A stretch of 64,000 nt of DNA. It comes from Anomaloglossus baeobatrachus. Taxonomy: Eukaryota; Chordata; Amphibia; Anura; Aromobatidae. A program made the position numbers and the translations under genes. Under the pieces are notes generated by a model. The model had not been told where the DNA came from. It worked only from the letters and a program-made list of their open reading frames with translations, and searched no databases. Positions 9,180 to 20,602 of the stretch are shown one piece after another. Position 1 is the stretch's first letter; every line of letters starts with the position of its first letter. The stretch spans positions 62,001 to 126,000 of the forward strand of contig NW_027442046.1 of assembly GCF_048569485.1 (NCBI RefSeq), written 5' to 3'.

Positions 9180-10570
9180 CTTCTTAACCCAGTTTCCAAA
9201 AGCAGAACTCAATTCACCTGATTCATATTAGCCCGATTTAATGAATTGGAAGAAAGCATACGTCTTCATATGCACCTCAATTTGGCCCATTCACTTTTCA
9301 CACTTCCTCCTTTTGTTTTTTATCTTTCACACTTTTGACTTTCTTTATTCATCCAAATAGCAAACTCAACACCACTCAACCTGACCAACTCGGCTATGTC
9401 CCGTGCTGCAGTTCTCTGTCTTATCTAGATCATTTGCAATTGAATGGAATAGATCCCTTTTGGACAAAGTGGATTCACCTGCTGCTGCAGTGACCACAGG
9501 TGTGATAAGATCTAGAATTGGCATCTGGTGCGATCTCTCCGCTTCCACTCCAAAGAAAGTTACCTGTTTATTCCTATCATGCATTGGTTTTTGGGGTTTT
9601 CTTTGAGTAATGATGATCTCTTTAGTAGTCTGTTGGCGCCCTCTCCTGGAGGAATAGTTTGCTTGCTCTTGGACATTCTAAAAGAGAGGTCATGATAGAC
9701 ATTGAGCTTCTGAGCTCAATTGGGGACAGTCATGGGTGATGAATGTTTGCAACCTGCTGCAAAGCCTCATACCGCAATATAAGGAACGTCAAATACTAAG
9801 AAAGGGCGGCCTATGAAAGAATTACTACTTTCAATAAGTACACTTAAACGGCTAATTGGGAATAGAAAAACTGTAAAAAGCCCTCTGAGAAAGCCCCCCT
9901 CTAACCTTTGATAGTAAGCTTTTCTGTAGTCTGCCTGTTGATGTATTTTCCGTTTGAACTGTGCACAACATGAAGAGACGGAACACTGGCGGCTTGTCAC
10001 AATGCCCCCGCTGACATCACAATAGCGCTGCTGCCTAGAAAACAAGCTGCGCAGCAGAAGTTGTTCTTTGGGTGGGAGGGTGGGCTAGTGTAAGGAGGGG
10101 GCAAGCTCTTTTTTTCCCGGGTGGTAGGGGGATGACAGGAGAAGGGATGCGGGTGGTGAGAAGGGTACAGAGGGCAGGGTTTGGGGGCTGGGAAGGAAAG
10201 GGAAAAGATTAGGGTTTGGGGATGATGAAAGGGCTTTCTACGGGTAAGGATGGCAAAGGGTGGCAGTGACGGAAAGTCAGGCAACCTGTCCTGTCCGTCT
10301 TTTTGTATCGTGAATTGGAAAGACTGCAAGGGGGAGGGGAGTTGCTTGCGCCCTAAAGGAGGAGTTATTCAGATTCATTGCAGTGGGGGGCGGCGGCTGC
10401 AAAACGCACCATTCTTCTTGTTTTTGCTCTGCAAAGCAGCCTTTTCAAGGGTTGGCTTGGGTGACAAAATGTCTTCTGTAGGCGTGGGTTTGTCTCCCTC
10501 TCGCTCTCTCTCCCTAAGATGTGTCCGGCATAGGCCAGGGTGCCACTCGAGGCCCAAACCAATTCTGGTT

Positions 10571-10758
10571 ATCGCTTCTCGGCCTTTTGGCTAAGATCAA
10601 GTGTAGTATCTGTTCTTATCAGTTTAATATCTGATACGTCCCCTATCTGGGGACCATATATTAAATGGATTTTTAGAACAGGGAGATGGAAAAAGAGCTT
10701 GCTCTGTCCACTCCACGCATTGACCTGGTATTGCAGTACCTCCAGGACCGGTGCACCC
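10571..10758 (+). ncRNA. U2 (RNU2): U2 snRNA gene, copy 6 (intact)
   Basis: Matches copy 1. It sits exactly 8,777 bp downstream of copy 2 and shares flanking spacer variants with it, so it belongs to a duplicated block. Confidence 0.95.
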
Positions 10759-12149
10759 CTTCTTAACCCAGTTTCCAAAAGCAGAACTCAATTCACCTGA
10801 TTCATATTAGCCCGATTTAATGAATTGGAAGAAAGCATACGTCTTCATATGCACCTCAATTTGGCCCATTCACTTTTCACACTTCCTCCTTTTGTTTTTT
10901 ATCTTTCACACTTTTGACTTTCTTTATTCATCCAAATAGCAAACTCATCACCACTCAACCTGACCAACTCGGCTATGTCCCGTGCTGCAGTTCTCTGTCT
11001 TATCTAGATCATTTGCAATTGAATGGAATAGATCCCTTTTGGACAAAGTGGATTCACCTGCTGCTGCAGTGACCACAGGTGTGATAAGATCTAGAATTGG
11101 CATCTGGTGCGATCTCTCCGCTTCCACTCCAAAGAAAGTTACCTGTTTATTCCTATCATGCATTGGTTTTTGGGGTTTTCTTTGAGTAATGATGATCTCT
11201 TTAGTAGTCTGTTGGCGCCCTCTCCTGGAGGAATAGTTTGCTTGCTCTTGGACATTCTAAAAGAGAGGTCATGATAGACATTGAGCTTCTGAGCTCAATT
11301 GGGGACAGTCATGGGTGATGAATGTTTGCAACCTGCTGCAAAGCCTCATACCGCAATATAAGGAACGTCAAATACTAAGAAAGGGCGGCCTATGAAAGAA
11401 TTACTACTTTCAATAAGTACACTTAAACGGCTAATTGGGAATAGAAAAACTGTAAAAAGCCCTCTGAGAAAGCCCCCCTCTAACCTTTGATAGTAAGCTT
11501 TTCTGTAGTCTGCCTGTTGATGTATTTTCCGTTTGAACTGTGCACAACATGAAGAGACGGAACACTGGCGGCTTGTCACAATGCCCCCGCTGACATCACA
11601 ATAGCGCTGCTGCCTAGAAAACAAGCTGCGCAGCAGAAGTTGTTCTTTGGGTGGGAGGGTGGGCTAGTGTAAGGAGGGGGCAAGCTCTTTTTTTCCCGGG
11701 TGGTAGGGGGATGACAGGAGAAGGGATGCGGGTGGTGAGAAGGGTACAGAGGGCAGGGTTTGGGGGCTGGGAAGGAAAGGGAAAAGATTAGGGTTTGGGG
11801 ATGATGAAAGGGCTTTCTACGGATAAGGATGGCAAAGGGTGGCAGTGACGGAAAGTCAGGCAACCTGTCCTGTCCGTCTTTTTGTATCGTGAATTGGAAA
11901 GACTGCAAGGGGGAGGGGAGTTGCTTGCGCCCTAAAGGAGGAGTTATTCAGATTCATTGCAGTGGGGGGCGGCGGCTGCAAAACGCACCATTCTTCTTGT
12001 TTTTGCTCTGCAAAGCAGCCTTTTCAAGGGTTGGCTTGGGTGACAAAATGTCTTCTGTAGGCGTGGGTTTGTCTCCCTCTCGCTCTCTCTCCCTAAGATG
12101 TGTCCGGCATAGGCCAGGGTGCCACTCGAGGCCCAAACCAATTCTGGTT

Positions 12150-13142
12150 ATCGCTTCTCGGCCTTTTGGCTAAGATCAAGTGTAGTGTTGTTCGAAGAGG
12201 TGGTTTAAGCTCCAGGCCACCTTAGTACAATGATACAATGCACACTGGAAGGTTGCGCTTGCTAGTACTCTGGGTGGATAGTATATTCATCTAGAGGAAA
12301 ACATGGCCCTACCAGGATCGAGGCTATTAGACTGAGTAAGGGTGGGGGGCTATGGTACAACGTGCCCCAGGACTGACGACCCTGGAGTGAGTCTGAGCTT
12401 GCTGGCTTGGGACCCCGGCAAGCCTTGGGCTCTGTAGCACACCGTACCTTGCCTTTTCATACTTTTTGAGCATATTACCCTATCCCGGCCTTCTGGCTAG
12501 GAAGGGAAATTTTTACAATCCCGGTCGGAGGTCTGGTCAGCTTTGGGCTGAGAAACTAACACCCGGTTGGAGGTCTGGGTCAGCTTCGGCTGAGAAACCA
12601 ACACCCGGTTGGAGGTCTGGGTCAGCTTCGGCTGAGAAACCAACACCCGGTTGGAGGTCCGGTTAGCCTTGGGCTGAGAAACCAACACCGGTTGACGGTC
12701 CGGGCAGTTTCGGCTGCGAAACCAACAACTAGTAGCTCTCTACTCCACTTGGTTAAGATGCCTGGGTGGACGCTGGGAGCAACGACAAGGCTCAACCAGG
12801 CTTCGGCTTGGGGGAGCACCGAAGATCCCTGACCCTTGCTGTGGCCTTCTGGCTCGGAGGGACGGGGTTGATTTTTGGGGACCCTCTCCTCACGGTGGGG
12901 TCCACACGAATCCTAGCCTTTGCACTGTTTTTGGTGTGACTTCGGTCATGCATTTTTTGTGGTGCTTTGGAAAGCTTCATTAAATCAAAAAATCTGTTCT
13001 TATCAGTTTAATATCTGATACGTCCCCTATCTGGGGACCATATATTAAATGGATTTTTAGAACAGGGAGATGGAAAAAGAGCTTGCTCTGTCCACTCCAC
13101 GCATTGACCTGGTATTGCAGTACCTCCAGGACCGGTGCACCC
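12150..13142 (+). pseudogene. U2 (RNU2): U2 locus 7, split by a U2-SINE-like element
   Basis: U2 nt 1-37 at 12150-12186; nt 38-188 at 12992-13142. It is the 8,777-bp duplicate of locus 3, with the same insert length. Confidence 0.93.
12187..12991 (+). mobile_element. U2-SINE-like element, type A, full length
   Basis: 805 bp, five hairpin repeats, same tail length as the copy at 3410. It differs from that copy by a few substitutions, e.g. ggtggtttaag for ggtggattaag near the 5' end, so both probably derive from one insertion by array duplication. Confidence 0.8.
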
Positions 13143-14533
13143 CTTCTTAACCCAGTTTCCAAAAGCAGAACTCAATTCACCTGATTCATATTAGCCCGAT
13201 TTAATGAATTGGAAGAAAGCATACGTCTTCATATGCACCTCAATTTGGCCCATTCACTTTTCACACTTCCTCCTTTTGTTTTTTATCTTTCACACTTTTG
13301 ACTTTCTTTATTCATCCAAATAGCAAACTCATCACCACTCAACCTGACCAACTCGGCTATGTCCCGTGCTGCAGTTCTCTGTCTTATCTAGATCATTTGC
13401 AATTGAATGGAATAGATCCCTTTTGGACAAAGTGGATTCACCTGCTGCTGCAGTGACCACAGGTGTGATAAGATCTAGAATTGGCATCTGGTGCGATCTC
13501 TCCGCTTCCACTCCAAAGAAAGTTACCTGTTTATTCCTATCATGCATTGGTTTTTGGGGTTTTCTTTGAGTAATGATGATCTCTTTAGTAGTCTGTTGGC
13601 GCCCTCTCCTGGAGGAATAGTTTGCTTGCTCTTGGACATTCTAAAAGAGAGGTCATGATAGACATTGAGCTTCTGAGCTCAATTGGGGACAGTCATGGGT
13701 GATAAATGTTTGCAACCTGCTGCAAAGCCTCATACCGCAATATAAGGAACGTCAAATACTAAGAAAGGGCGGCCTATGAAAGAATTACTACTTTCAATAA
13801 GTACACTTAAACGGCTAATTGGGAATAGAAAAACTGTAAAAAGCCCTCTGAGAAAGCCCCCCTCTAACCTTTGATAGTAAGCTTTTCTGTAGTCTGCCTG
13901 TTGATGTATTTTCCGTTTGAACTGTGCACAACATGAAGAGACGGAACACTGGCGGCTTGTCACAATGCCCCCGCTGACATCACAATAGCGCTGCTGCCTA
14001 GAAAACAAGCTGCGCAGCAGAAGTTGTTCTTTGGGTGGGAGGGTGGGCTAGTGTAAGGAGGGGGCAAGCTCTTTTTTTCCCGGGTGGTAGGGGGATGACA
14101 GGAGAAGGGATGCGGGTGGTGAGAAGGGTACAGAGGGCAGGGTTTGGGGGCTGGGAAGGAAAGGGAAAAGATTAGGGTTTGGGGATGATGAAAGGGCTTT
14201 CTACGGGTAAGGATGGCAAAGGGTGGCAGTGACGGAAAGTCAGGCAACCTGTCCTGTCCGTCTTTTTGTATCGTGAATTGGAAAGACTGCAAGGGGGAGG
14301 GGAGTTGCTTGCGCCCTAAAGGAGGAGTTATTCAGATTCATTGCAGTGGGGGGCGGCGGCTGCAAAACGCACCATTCTTCTTGTTTTTGCTCTGCAAAGC
14401 AGCCTTTTCAAGGGTTGGCTTGGGTGACAAAATGTCTTCTGTAGGCGTGGGTTTGTCTCCCTCTCGCTCTCTCTCCCTAAGATGTGTCCGGCATAGGCCA
14501 GGGTGCCACTCGAGGCCCAAACCAATTCTGGTT

Positions 14534-15565
14534 ATCGCTTCTCGGCCTTTTGGCTAAGATCAAGTGTAGTATTGTTCGAAAAGGTGGTTTAAGGCTCCGG
14601 CCACCTTAGTACAATGATGCAATGCACACTGGAAGGTTGCACTTGTTAGTACTTTGGGAGGATAGTATATCCATCTAGAGGAAACCATGGCCCTACCAGG
14701 ATTGAGGCTATTAGACTGAGTAAGTGTGGGGGTTATGGTGCAATGTGCCCCAGGAATGGACACCCTGGAGGGAGTCTGAACTTGCTAGGTTGGGACCCTG
14801 GTAAGCCTCAGACTCTGTCGCACGCCGCGCCTTGCCTATTCATACTTTCCAAGCATATTGCCCTATCCTGGCCTTCTGGCTAAGAAGGGAAATTTTTATA
14901 ATCCCGGTCGGAAGTCCGGTCAGCTTTGGGCTGAGAAACCAACACCCGGTTGGAGGTCCGGGTCAGCTTTGGCTGAGAAACCAACACCCGGTTGGAGGTC
15001 CGGTTAGCCTTGGGCTGAGAAACCAACACCCGGTTGGAGGTCCGGTCAGCCTTGGGCTGAGAAACCAACACCCGGTTGGAGGTCCGGTCAGCCTTGGGCT
15101 GAGAAACCAACACCGGTTGACGGTCCGGGCAGTCTCGGCTGCGAAACCAACGACTAGTAGCTCCCTACTCCACTTGGGTAAGATGCCTCGGTGGACGCTG
15201 GGAGCAACAACAAGGCTCAACCAGGCTTCGGCTTGGGGGAGCACCGAAGATCCCTGACCCTCGCTGTGGCCTTCTGGCTCGGAGGGACGGGGTTGATTTT
15301 TGGGGATCCTCTTCTCACGGAGGGGTCCACACGAATCCTAGCCTTTGCACTGTTTTTGGTGTGACTTCGGTCATGCATTTTTGCGGTGCTTTGGAAAGCT
15401 TCATTAAATCAAAAATCTGTTCTTATCAGTTTAATATCTGATACGTCCCCTATCTGGGGACCATATATTAAATGGATTTTTAGAACAGGGAGATGGAAAA
15501 AGAGCTTGCTCTGTCCACTCCACGCATTGACCTGGTATTGCAGTACCTCCAGGACCGGTGCACCC
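14534..15565 (+). pseudogene. U2 (RNU2): U2 locus 8, split by a type B U2-SINE-like element
   Basis: U2 nt 1-37 at 14534-14570; nt 38-188 at 15415-15565, followed by the 3' box. Confidence 0.93.
14571..15414 (+). mobile_element. U2-SINE-like element, type B, full length
   Basis: 844 bp with six hairpin repeats (14905-15152). It diverges from type A along its length (e.g. ggctccggccacc, ggagggagtctgaacttgctagg), so it is a distinct subfamily and probably a separate insertion lineage. It starts attgttcg where type A starts gttgttcg: 5' junction bases vary. It ends ttaaatcaaaa. Confidence 0.8.
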
Positions 15566-16956
15566 CTTCTTAACCCAGTTTCCAAAAGCAGAACTCAATT
15601 CACCTGATTCATATTAGCCCGATTTAATGAATTGGAAGAAAGCATACGTCTTCATATGCACCTCAATTTGGCCCATTCACTTTTCACACTTCCTCCTTTT
15701 GTTTTTTATCTTTCACACTTTTGACTTTCTTTATTCATCCAAATAGCAAACTCATCACCACTCAACCTGACCAACTCGGCTATGTCCCGTGCTGCAGTTC
15801 TCTGTCTTATCTAGATCATTTGCAATTGAATGGAATAGATCCCTTTTGGACAAAGTGGATTCACCTGCTGCTGCAGTAACCACAGGTGTGATAAGATCTA
15901 GAATTGGCATCTGGTGCGATCTCTCCGCTTCCACTCCAAAGAAAGTTACCTGTTTATTCCTATCATGCATTGGTTTTTGGGGTTTTCTTTGAGTAATGAT
16001 GATCTCTTTAGTAGTCTGTTGGCGCCCTCTCCTGGAGGAATAGTTTGCTTGCTCTTGGACATTCTAAAAGAGAGGTCATGATAGACATTGAGCTTCTGAG
16101 CTCAATTGGGGACAGTCATGGGTGATGAATGTTTGCAACCTGCTGCAAAGCCTCATACCGCAATATAAGGAACGTCAAATACTAAGAAAGGGCGGCCTAT
16201 GAAAGAATTACTACTTTCAATAAGTACACTTAAACGGCTAATTGGGAATAGAAAAACTGTAAAAAGCCCTCTGAGAAAGCCCCCCTCTAACCTTTGATAG
16301 TAAGCTTTTCTGTAGTCTGCCTGTTGATGTATTTTCCGTTTGAACTGTGCACAACATGAAGAGACGGAACACTGGCGGCTTGTCACAATGCCCCCGCTGA
16401 CATCACAATAGCGCTGCTGCCTAGAAAACAAGCTGCGCAGCAGAAGTTGTTCTTTGGGTGGGAGGGTGGGCTAGTGTAAGGAGGGGGCAAGCTCTTTTTT
16501 TCCCGGGTGGTAGGGGGATGACAGGAGAAGGGATGCGGGTGGTGAGAAGGGTACAGAGGGCAGGGTTTGGGGGCTGGGAAGGAAAGGGAAAAGATTAGGG
16601 TTTGGGGATGATGAAAGGGCTTTCTACGGGTAAGGATGGCAAAGGGTGGCAGTGACGGAAAGTCAGGCAACCTGTCCTGTCCGTCTTTTTGTATCGTGAA
16701 TTGGAAAGACTGCAAGGGGGAGGGGAGTTGCTTGCGCCCTAAAGGAGGAGTTATTCAGATTCATTGCAGTGGGGGGCGGCGGCTGCAAAACGCACCATTC
16801 TTCTTGTTTTTGCTCTGCAAAGCAGCCTTTTCAAGGGTTGGCTTGGGTGACAAAATGTCTTCTGTAGGCGTGGGTTTGTCTCCCTCTCGCGCTCTCTCCC
16901 TAAGATGTGTCCGGCATAGGCCAGGGTGCCACTCGAGGCCCAAACCAATTCTGGTT

Positions 16957-17144
16957 ATCGCTTCTCGGCCTTTTGGCTAAGATCAAGTGTAGTATCTGTT
17001 CTTATCAGTTTAATATCTGATACGTCCCCTATCTGGGGACCATATATTAAATGGATTTTTAGAACAGGGAGATGGAAAAAGAGCTTGCTCTGTCCACTCC
17101 ACGCATTGACCTGGTATTGCAGTACCTCCAGGACCGGTGCACCC
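16957..17144 (+). ncRNA. U2 (RNU2): U2 snRNA gene, copy 9 (intact)
   Basis: Matches copy 1. Its upstream promoter has one change in the CT tract (ctctcgcgctc near 16890), about 70 nt upstream of +1 and just outside the candidate PSE. Confidence 0.95.
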
Positions 17145-18535
17145 CTTCTTAACCCAGTTTCCAAAAGCAGAACTCAATTCACCTGATTCATATTAGCCCG
17201 ATTTAATGAATTGGAAGAAAGCATACGTCTTCATATGCACCTCAATTTGGCCCATTCACTTTTCACACTTCCTCCTTTTGTTTTTTATCTTTCACACTTT
17301 TGACTTTCTTTATTCATCCAAATAGCAAACTCAACACCACTCAACCTGACCAACTCGGCTATGTCCCGTGCTGCAGTTCTCTGTCTTATCTAGATCATTT
17401 GCAATTGAATGGAATAGATCCCTTTTGGACAAAGTGGATTCACCTGCTGCTGCAGTGACCACAGGTGTGATAAGATCTAGAATTGGCATCTGGTGCGATC
17501 TCTCCGCTTCCACTCCAAAGAAAGTTACCTGTTTATTCCTATCATGCATTGGTTTTTGGGGTTTTCTTTGAGTAATGATGATCTCTTTAGTAGTCTGTTG
17601 GCGCCCTCTCCTGGAGGAATAGTTTGCTTGCTCTTGGACATTCTAAAAGAGAGGTCATGATAGACATTGAGCTTCTGAGCTCAATTGGGGACAGTCATGG
17701 GTGATGAATGTTTGCAACCTGCTGCAAAGCCTCATACCGCAATATAAGGAACGTCAAATACTAAGAAAGGGCGGCCTATGAAAGAATTACTACTTTCAAT
17801 AAGTACACTTAAACGGCTAATTGGGAATAGAAAAACTGTAAAAAGCCCTCTGAGAAAGCCCCCCTCTAACCTTTGATAGTAAGCTTTTCTGTAGTCTGCC
17901 TGTTGATGTATTTTCCGTTTGAACTGTGCACAACATGAAGAGACGGAACACTGGCGGCTTGTCACAATGCCCCCGCTGACATCACAATAGCGCTGCTGCC
18001 TAGAAAACAAGCTGCGCAGCAGAAGTTGTTCTTTGGGTGGGAGGGTGGGCTAGTGTAAGGAGGGGGCAAGCTCTTTTTTTCCCGGGTGGTAGGGGGATGA
18101 CAGGAGAAGGGATGCGGGTGGTGAGAAGGGTACAGAGGGCAGGGTTTGGGGGCTGGGAAGGAAAGGGAAAAGATTAGGGTTTGGGGATGATGAAAGGGCT
18201 TTCTACGGGTAAGGATGGCAAAGGGTGGCAGTGACGGAAAGTCAGGCAACCTGTCCTGTCCGTCTTTTTGTATCGTGAATTGGAAAGACTGCAAGGGGGA
18301 GGGGAGTTGCTTGCGCCCTAAAGGAGGAGTTATTCAGATTCATTGCAGTGGGGGGCGGCGGCTGCAAAACGCACCATTCTTCTTGTTTTTGCTCTGCAAA
18401 GCAGCCTTTTCAAGGGTTGGCTTGGGTGACAAAATGTCTTCTGTAGGCGTGGGTTTGTCTCCCTCTCGCTCTCTCTCCCTAAGATGTGTCCGGCATAGGC
18501 CAGGGTGCCACTCGAGGCCCAAACCAATTCTGGTT

Positions 18536-18922
18536 ATCGCTTCTTGGCCTTTTGGCTAAGATCAATTGTAGTCCCTTCATTGGGTTTGCCTTGGTCTTGG
18601 CTGGGAGGGGCCCGGGCTTGCACAACCGCCGGCCTCTGGGATTGTTGCGCCTTTTGGTGCTTACGTCCCCTTATGGCTGGTGGTTCCTGGGCTCGGGAGG
18701 CGATCACCTGCGGCACTGCGCTTTTGTGTGGTGGCCGATGACCGTTTTCTGAAAATTGCGGATGTAATCTCATCTGTTCTTATCAGTTTAATATCTGATA
18801 CGTCCCCTATCTGGGGACCATATATTAAATGGATTTTTAGAACAGGGAGATGGAAAAAGAGCTTGCTCTGTCCACTCCACGCATTGACCTGGTATTGCAG
18901 TACCTCCAGGACCGGTGCACCC
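18536..18922 (+). pseudogene. U2 (RNU2): U2 locus 10, split by a 199-bp insert
   Basis: U2 nt 1-37 at 18536-18572, with two substitutions (ttcttgg for ttctcgg; caattg for caagtg, the latter just before GUAGUA), then a 199-bp insert, then nt 38-188 at 18772-18922. The 5' half is drifting while spacer and 3' half stay canonical. Confidence 0.92.
18573..18771 (+). mobile_element. 199-bp U2-specific insert of unknown family, copy 1
   Basis: A GC-rich 199-bp insert between U2 nt 37 and 38, starting cccttcattggg and ending gatgtaatctc. It has no A-rich tail, no target duplication and no similarity I can see to Keno or the 0.8-kb element. It contains U2-like bits (gccttttggtgctta; ccccttttggctgg in copy 2). 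It enters the same phosphodiester position as the others, so the same nicking activity is likely. Parent element unknown; it may be a 5'-truncated 3' end of a larger one. Confidence 0.6.
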
Positions 18923-20602
18923 CTTCTTAACCCAGTTTCCAAAAGCAGAACTCAATTCACCTGATTCATATTAGCCCGATTTAATGAATTGGAAGAAAGC
19001 ATACGTCTTCATATGCACCTCAATTTGGCCCATTCACTTTTCACACTTCCTCCTTTTGTTTTTTATCTTTCACACTTTTGACTTTCTTTATTCATCCAAA
19101 TAGCAAACTCATCACCACTCAACCTGACCAACTCGGCTATGTCCCGTGCTGCAGTTCTCTGTCTTATCTAGATCATTTGCAATTGAATGGAATAGATCCC
19201 TTTTGGACAAAGTGGATTCACCTGCTGCTGCAGTGACCACAGGTGTGATAAGATCTAGAATTGGCATCTGGTGCGATCTCTCCGCTTCCACTCCAAAGAA
19301 AGTTACCTGTTTATTCCTATCATGCATTGGTTTTTGGGGTTTTCTTTGAGTAATGATGATCTCTTTAGTAGTCTGTTGGCGCCCTCTCCTGGAGGAATAG
19401 TTTGCTTGCTCTTGGACATTCTAAAAGAGAGGTCATGATAGACATTGAGCTTCTGAGCTCAATTGGGGACAGTCATGGGTGATGAATGTTTGCAACCTGC
19501 TGCAAAGCCTCATACCGCAATATAAGGAACGTCAAATACTAAGAAAGGGCGGCCTATGAAAGAATTACTACTTTCAATAAGTACACTTAAACGGCTAATT
19601 GGGAATAGAAAAACTGTAAAAAGCCCTCTGAGAAAGCCCCCCTCTAACCTTTGATAGTAAGCTTTTCTGTAGTCTGCCTGTTGATGTATTTTCCGTTTGA
19701 ACTGTGCACAACATGAAGAGACGGAACACTGGCGGCTTGTCACAATGCCCCCGCTGACATCACAATAGCGCTGCTGCCTAGAAAACAAGCTGCGCAGCAG
19801 AAGTTGTTCTTTGGGTGGGAGGGTGGGCTAGTGTAAGGAGGGGGCAAGCTCTTTTTTTCCCGGGTGGTAGGGGGATGACAGGAGAAGGGATGCGGGTGGT
19901 GAGAAGGGTACAGAGGGCAGGGTTTGGGGGCTGGGAAGGAAAGGGAAAAGATTAGGGTTTGGGGATGATGAAAGGGCTTTCTACGGGTAAGGATGGCAAA
20001 GGGTGGCAGTGACGGAAAGTCAGGCAACCTGTCCTGTCCGTCTTTTTGTATCGTGAATTGGAAAGACTGCAAGGGGGAGGGGAGTTGCTTGCGCCCTAAA
20101 GGAGGAGTTATTCAGATTCATTGCAGTGGGGGGCGGCGGCTGCAAAACGCACCATTCTTCTTGTTTTTGCTCTGCAAAGCAGCCTTTTCAAGGGTTGGCT
20201 TGGGTGACAAAATGTCTTCTGTAGGCGTGGGTTTGTCTCCCTCTCGCTCTCTCTCCCTAAGATGTGTCCGGCATAGGCCAGGGTGCCACTCGAGGCCCAA
20301 ACCAATTCTGGTTATCGCTTCTCGGCCTTTTGGCTAAGATCAAGTGTAGTATCTGTTCTTATCAGAACAAACTGAGCTAGCTACACTTGACGAGATACGA
20401 TCAGGGAGACGAGCTCCGAAGCCCAGCCGAGACCGGAAGAGGGAGATCGGACGGAAGAAGAGCTTGGCAGAAAGAAGCAAGAAGACGAAGCCTCGGAGAA
20501 GACTTGGGGAGACCAGAGGAACTTCGAGGAGGAACACAGCGGGAGAAGACACCCGGAGAAGAATCCAAGATCCAGCTCCGGGAACTCAAGCAGGAACCAG
20601 CC

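Larger units (their letters stand above)
1982..20313 (+). repeat. U2 array block I: spacers between loci 2 and 11
   Basis: Spacers at 1982-3372, 4366-5756, 6748-8138, 9180-10570, 10759-12149, 13143-14533, 15566-16956, 17145-18535 and 18923-20313 are each 1,391 bp and carry a 3' box, the quadruplex motif and the U2 promoter. Marker substitutions: tacggataagg near 3042 and 11819; gataaatg at 4923 and 13701; actcaacacc near 9366 and 17331. I see no gene in any spacer. Confidence 0.9.

Noticed and set aside
20387-20602. N-terminal extension of ORF1 from a TTG codon
   Set aside because: No ATG in the extension and an in-frame stop just upstream; the ATG at 20603 has good context. Non-AUG initiation cannot be excluded.
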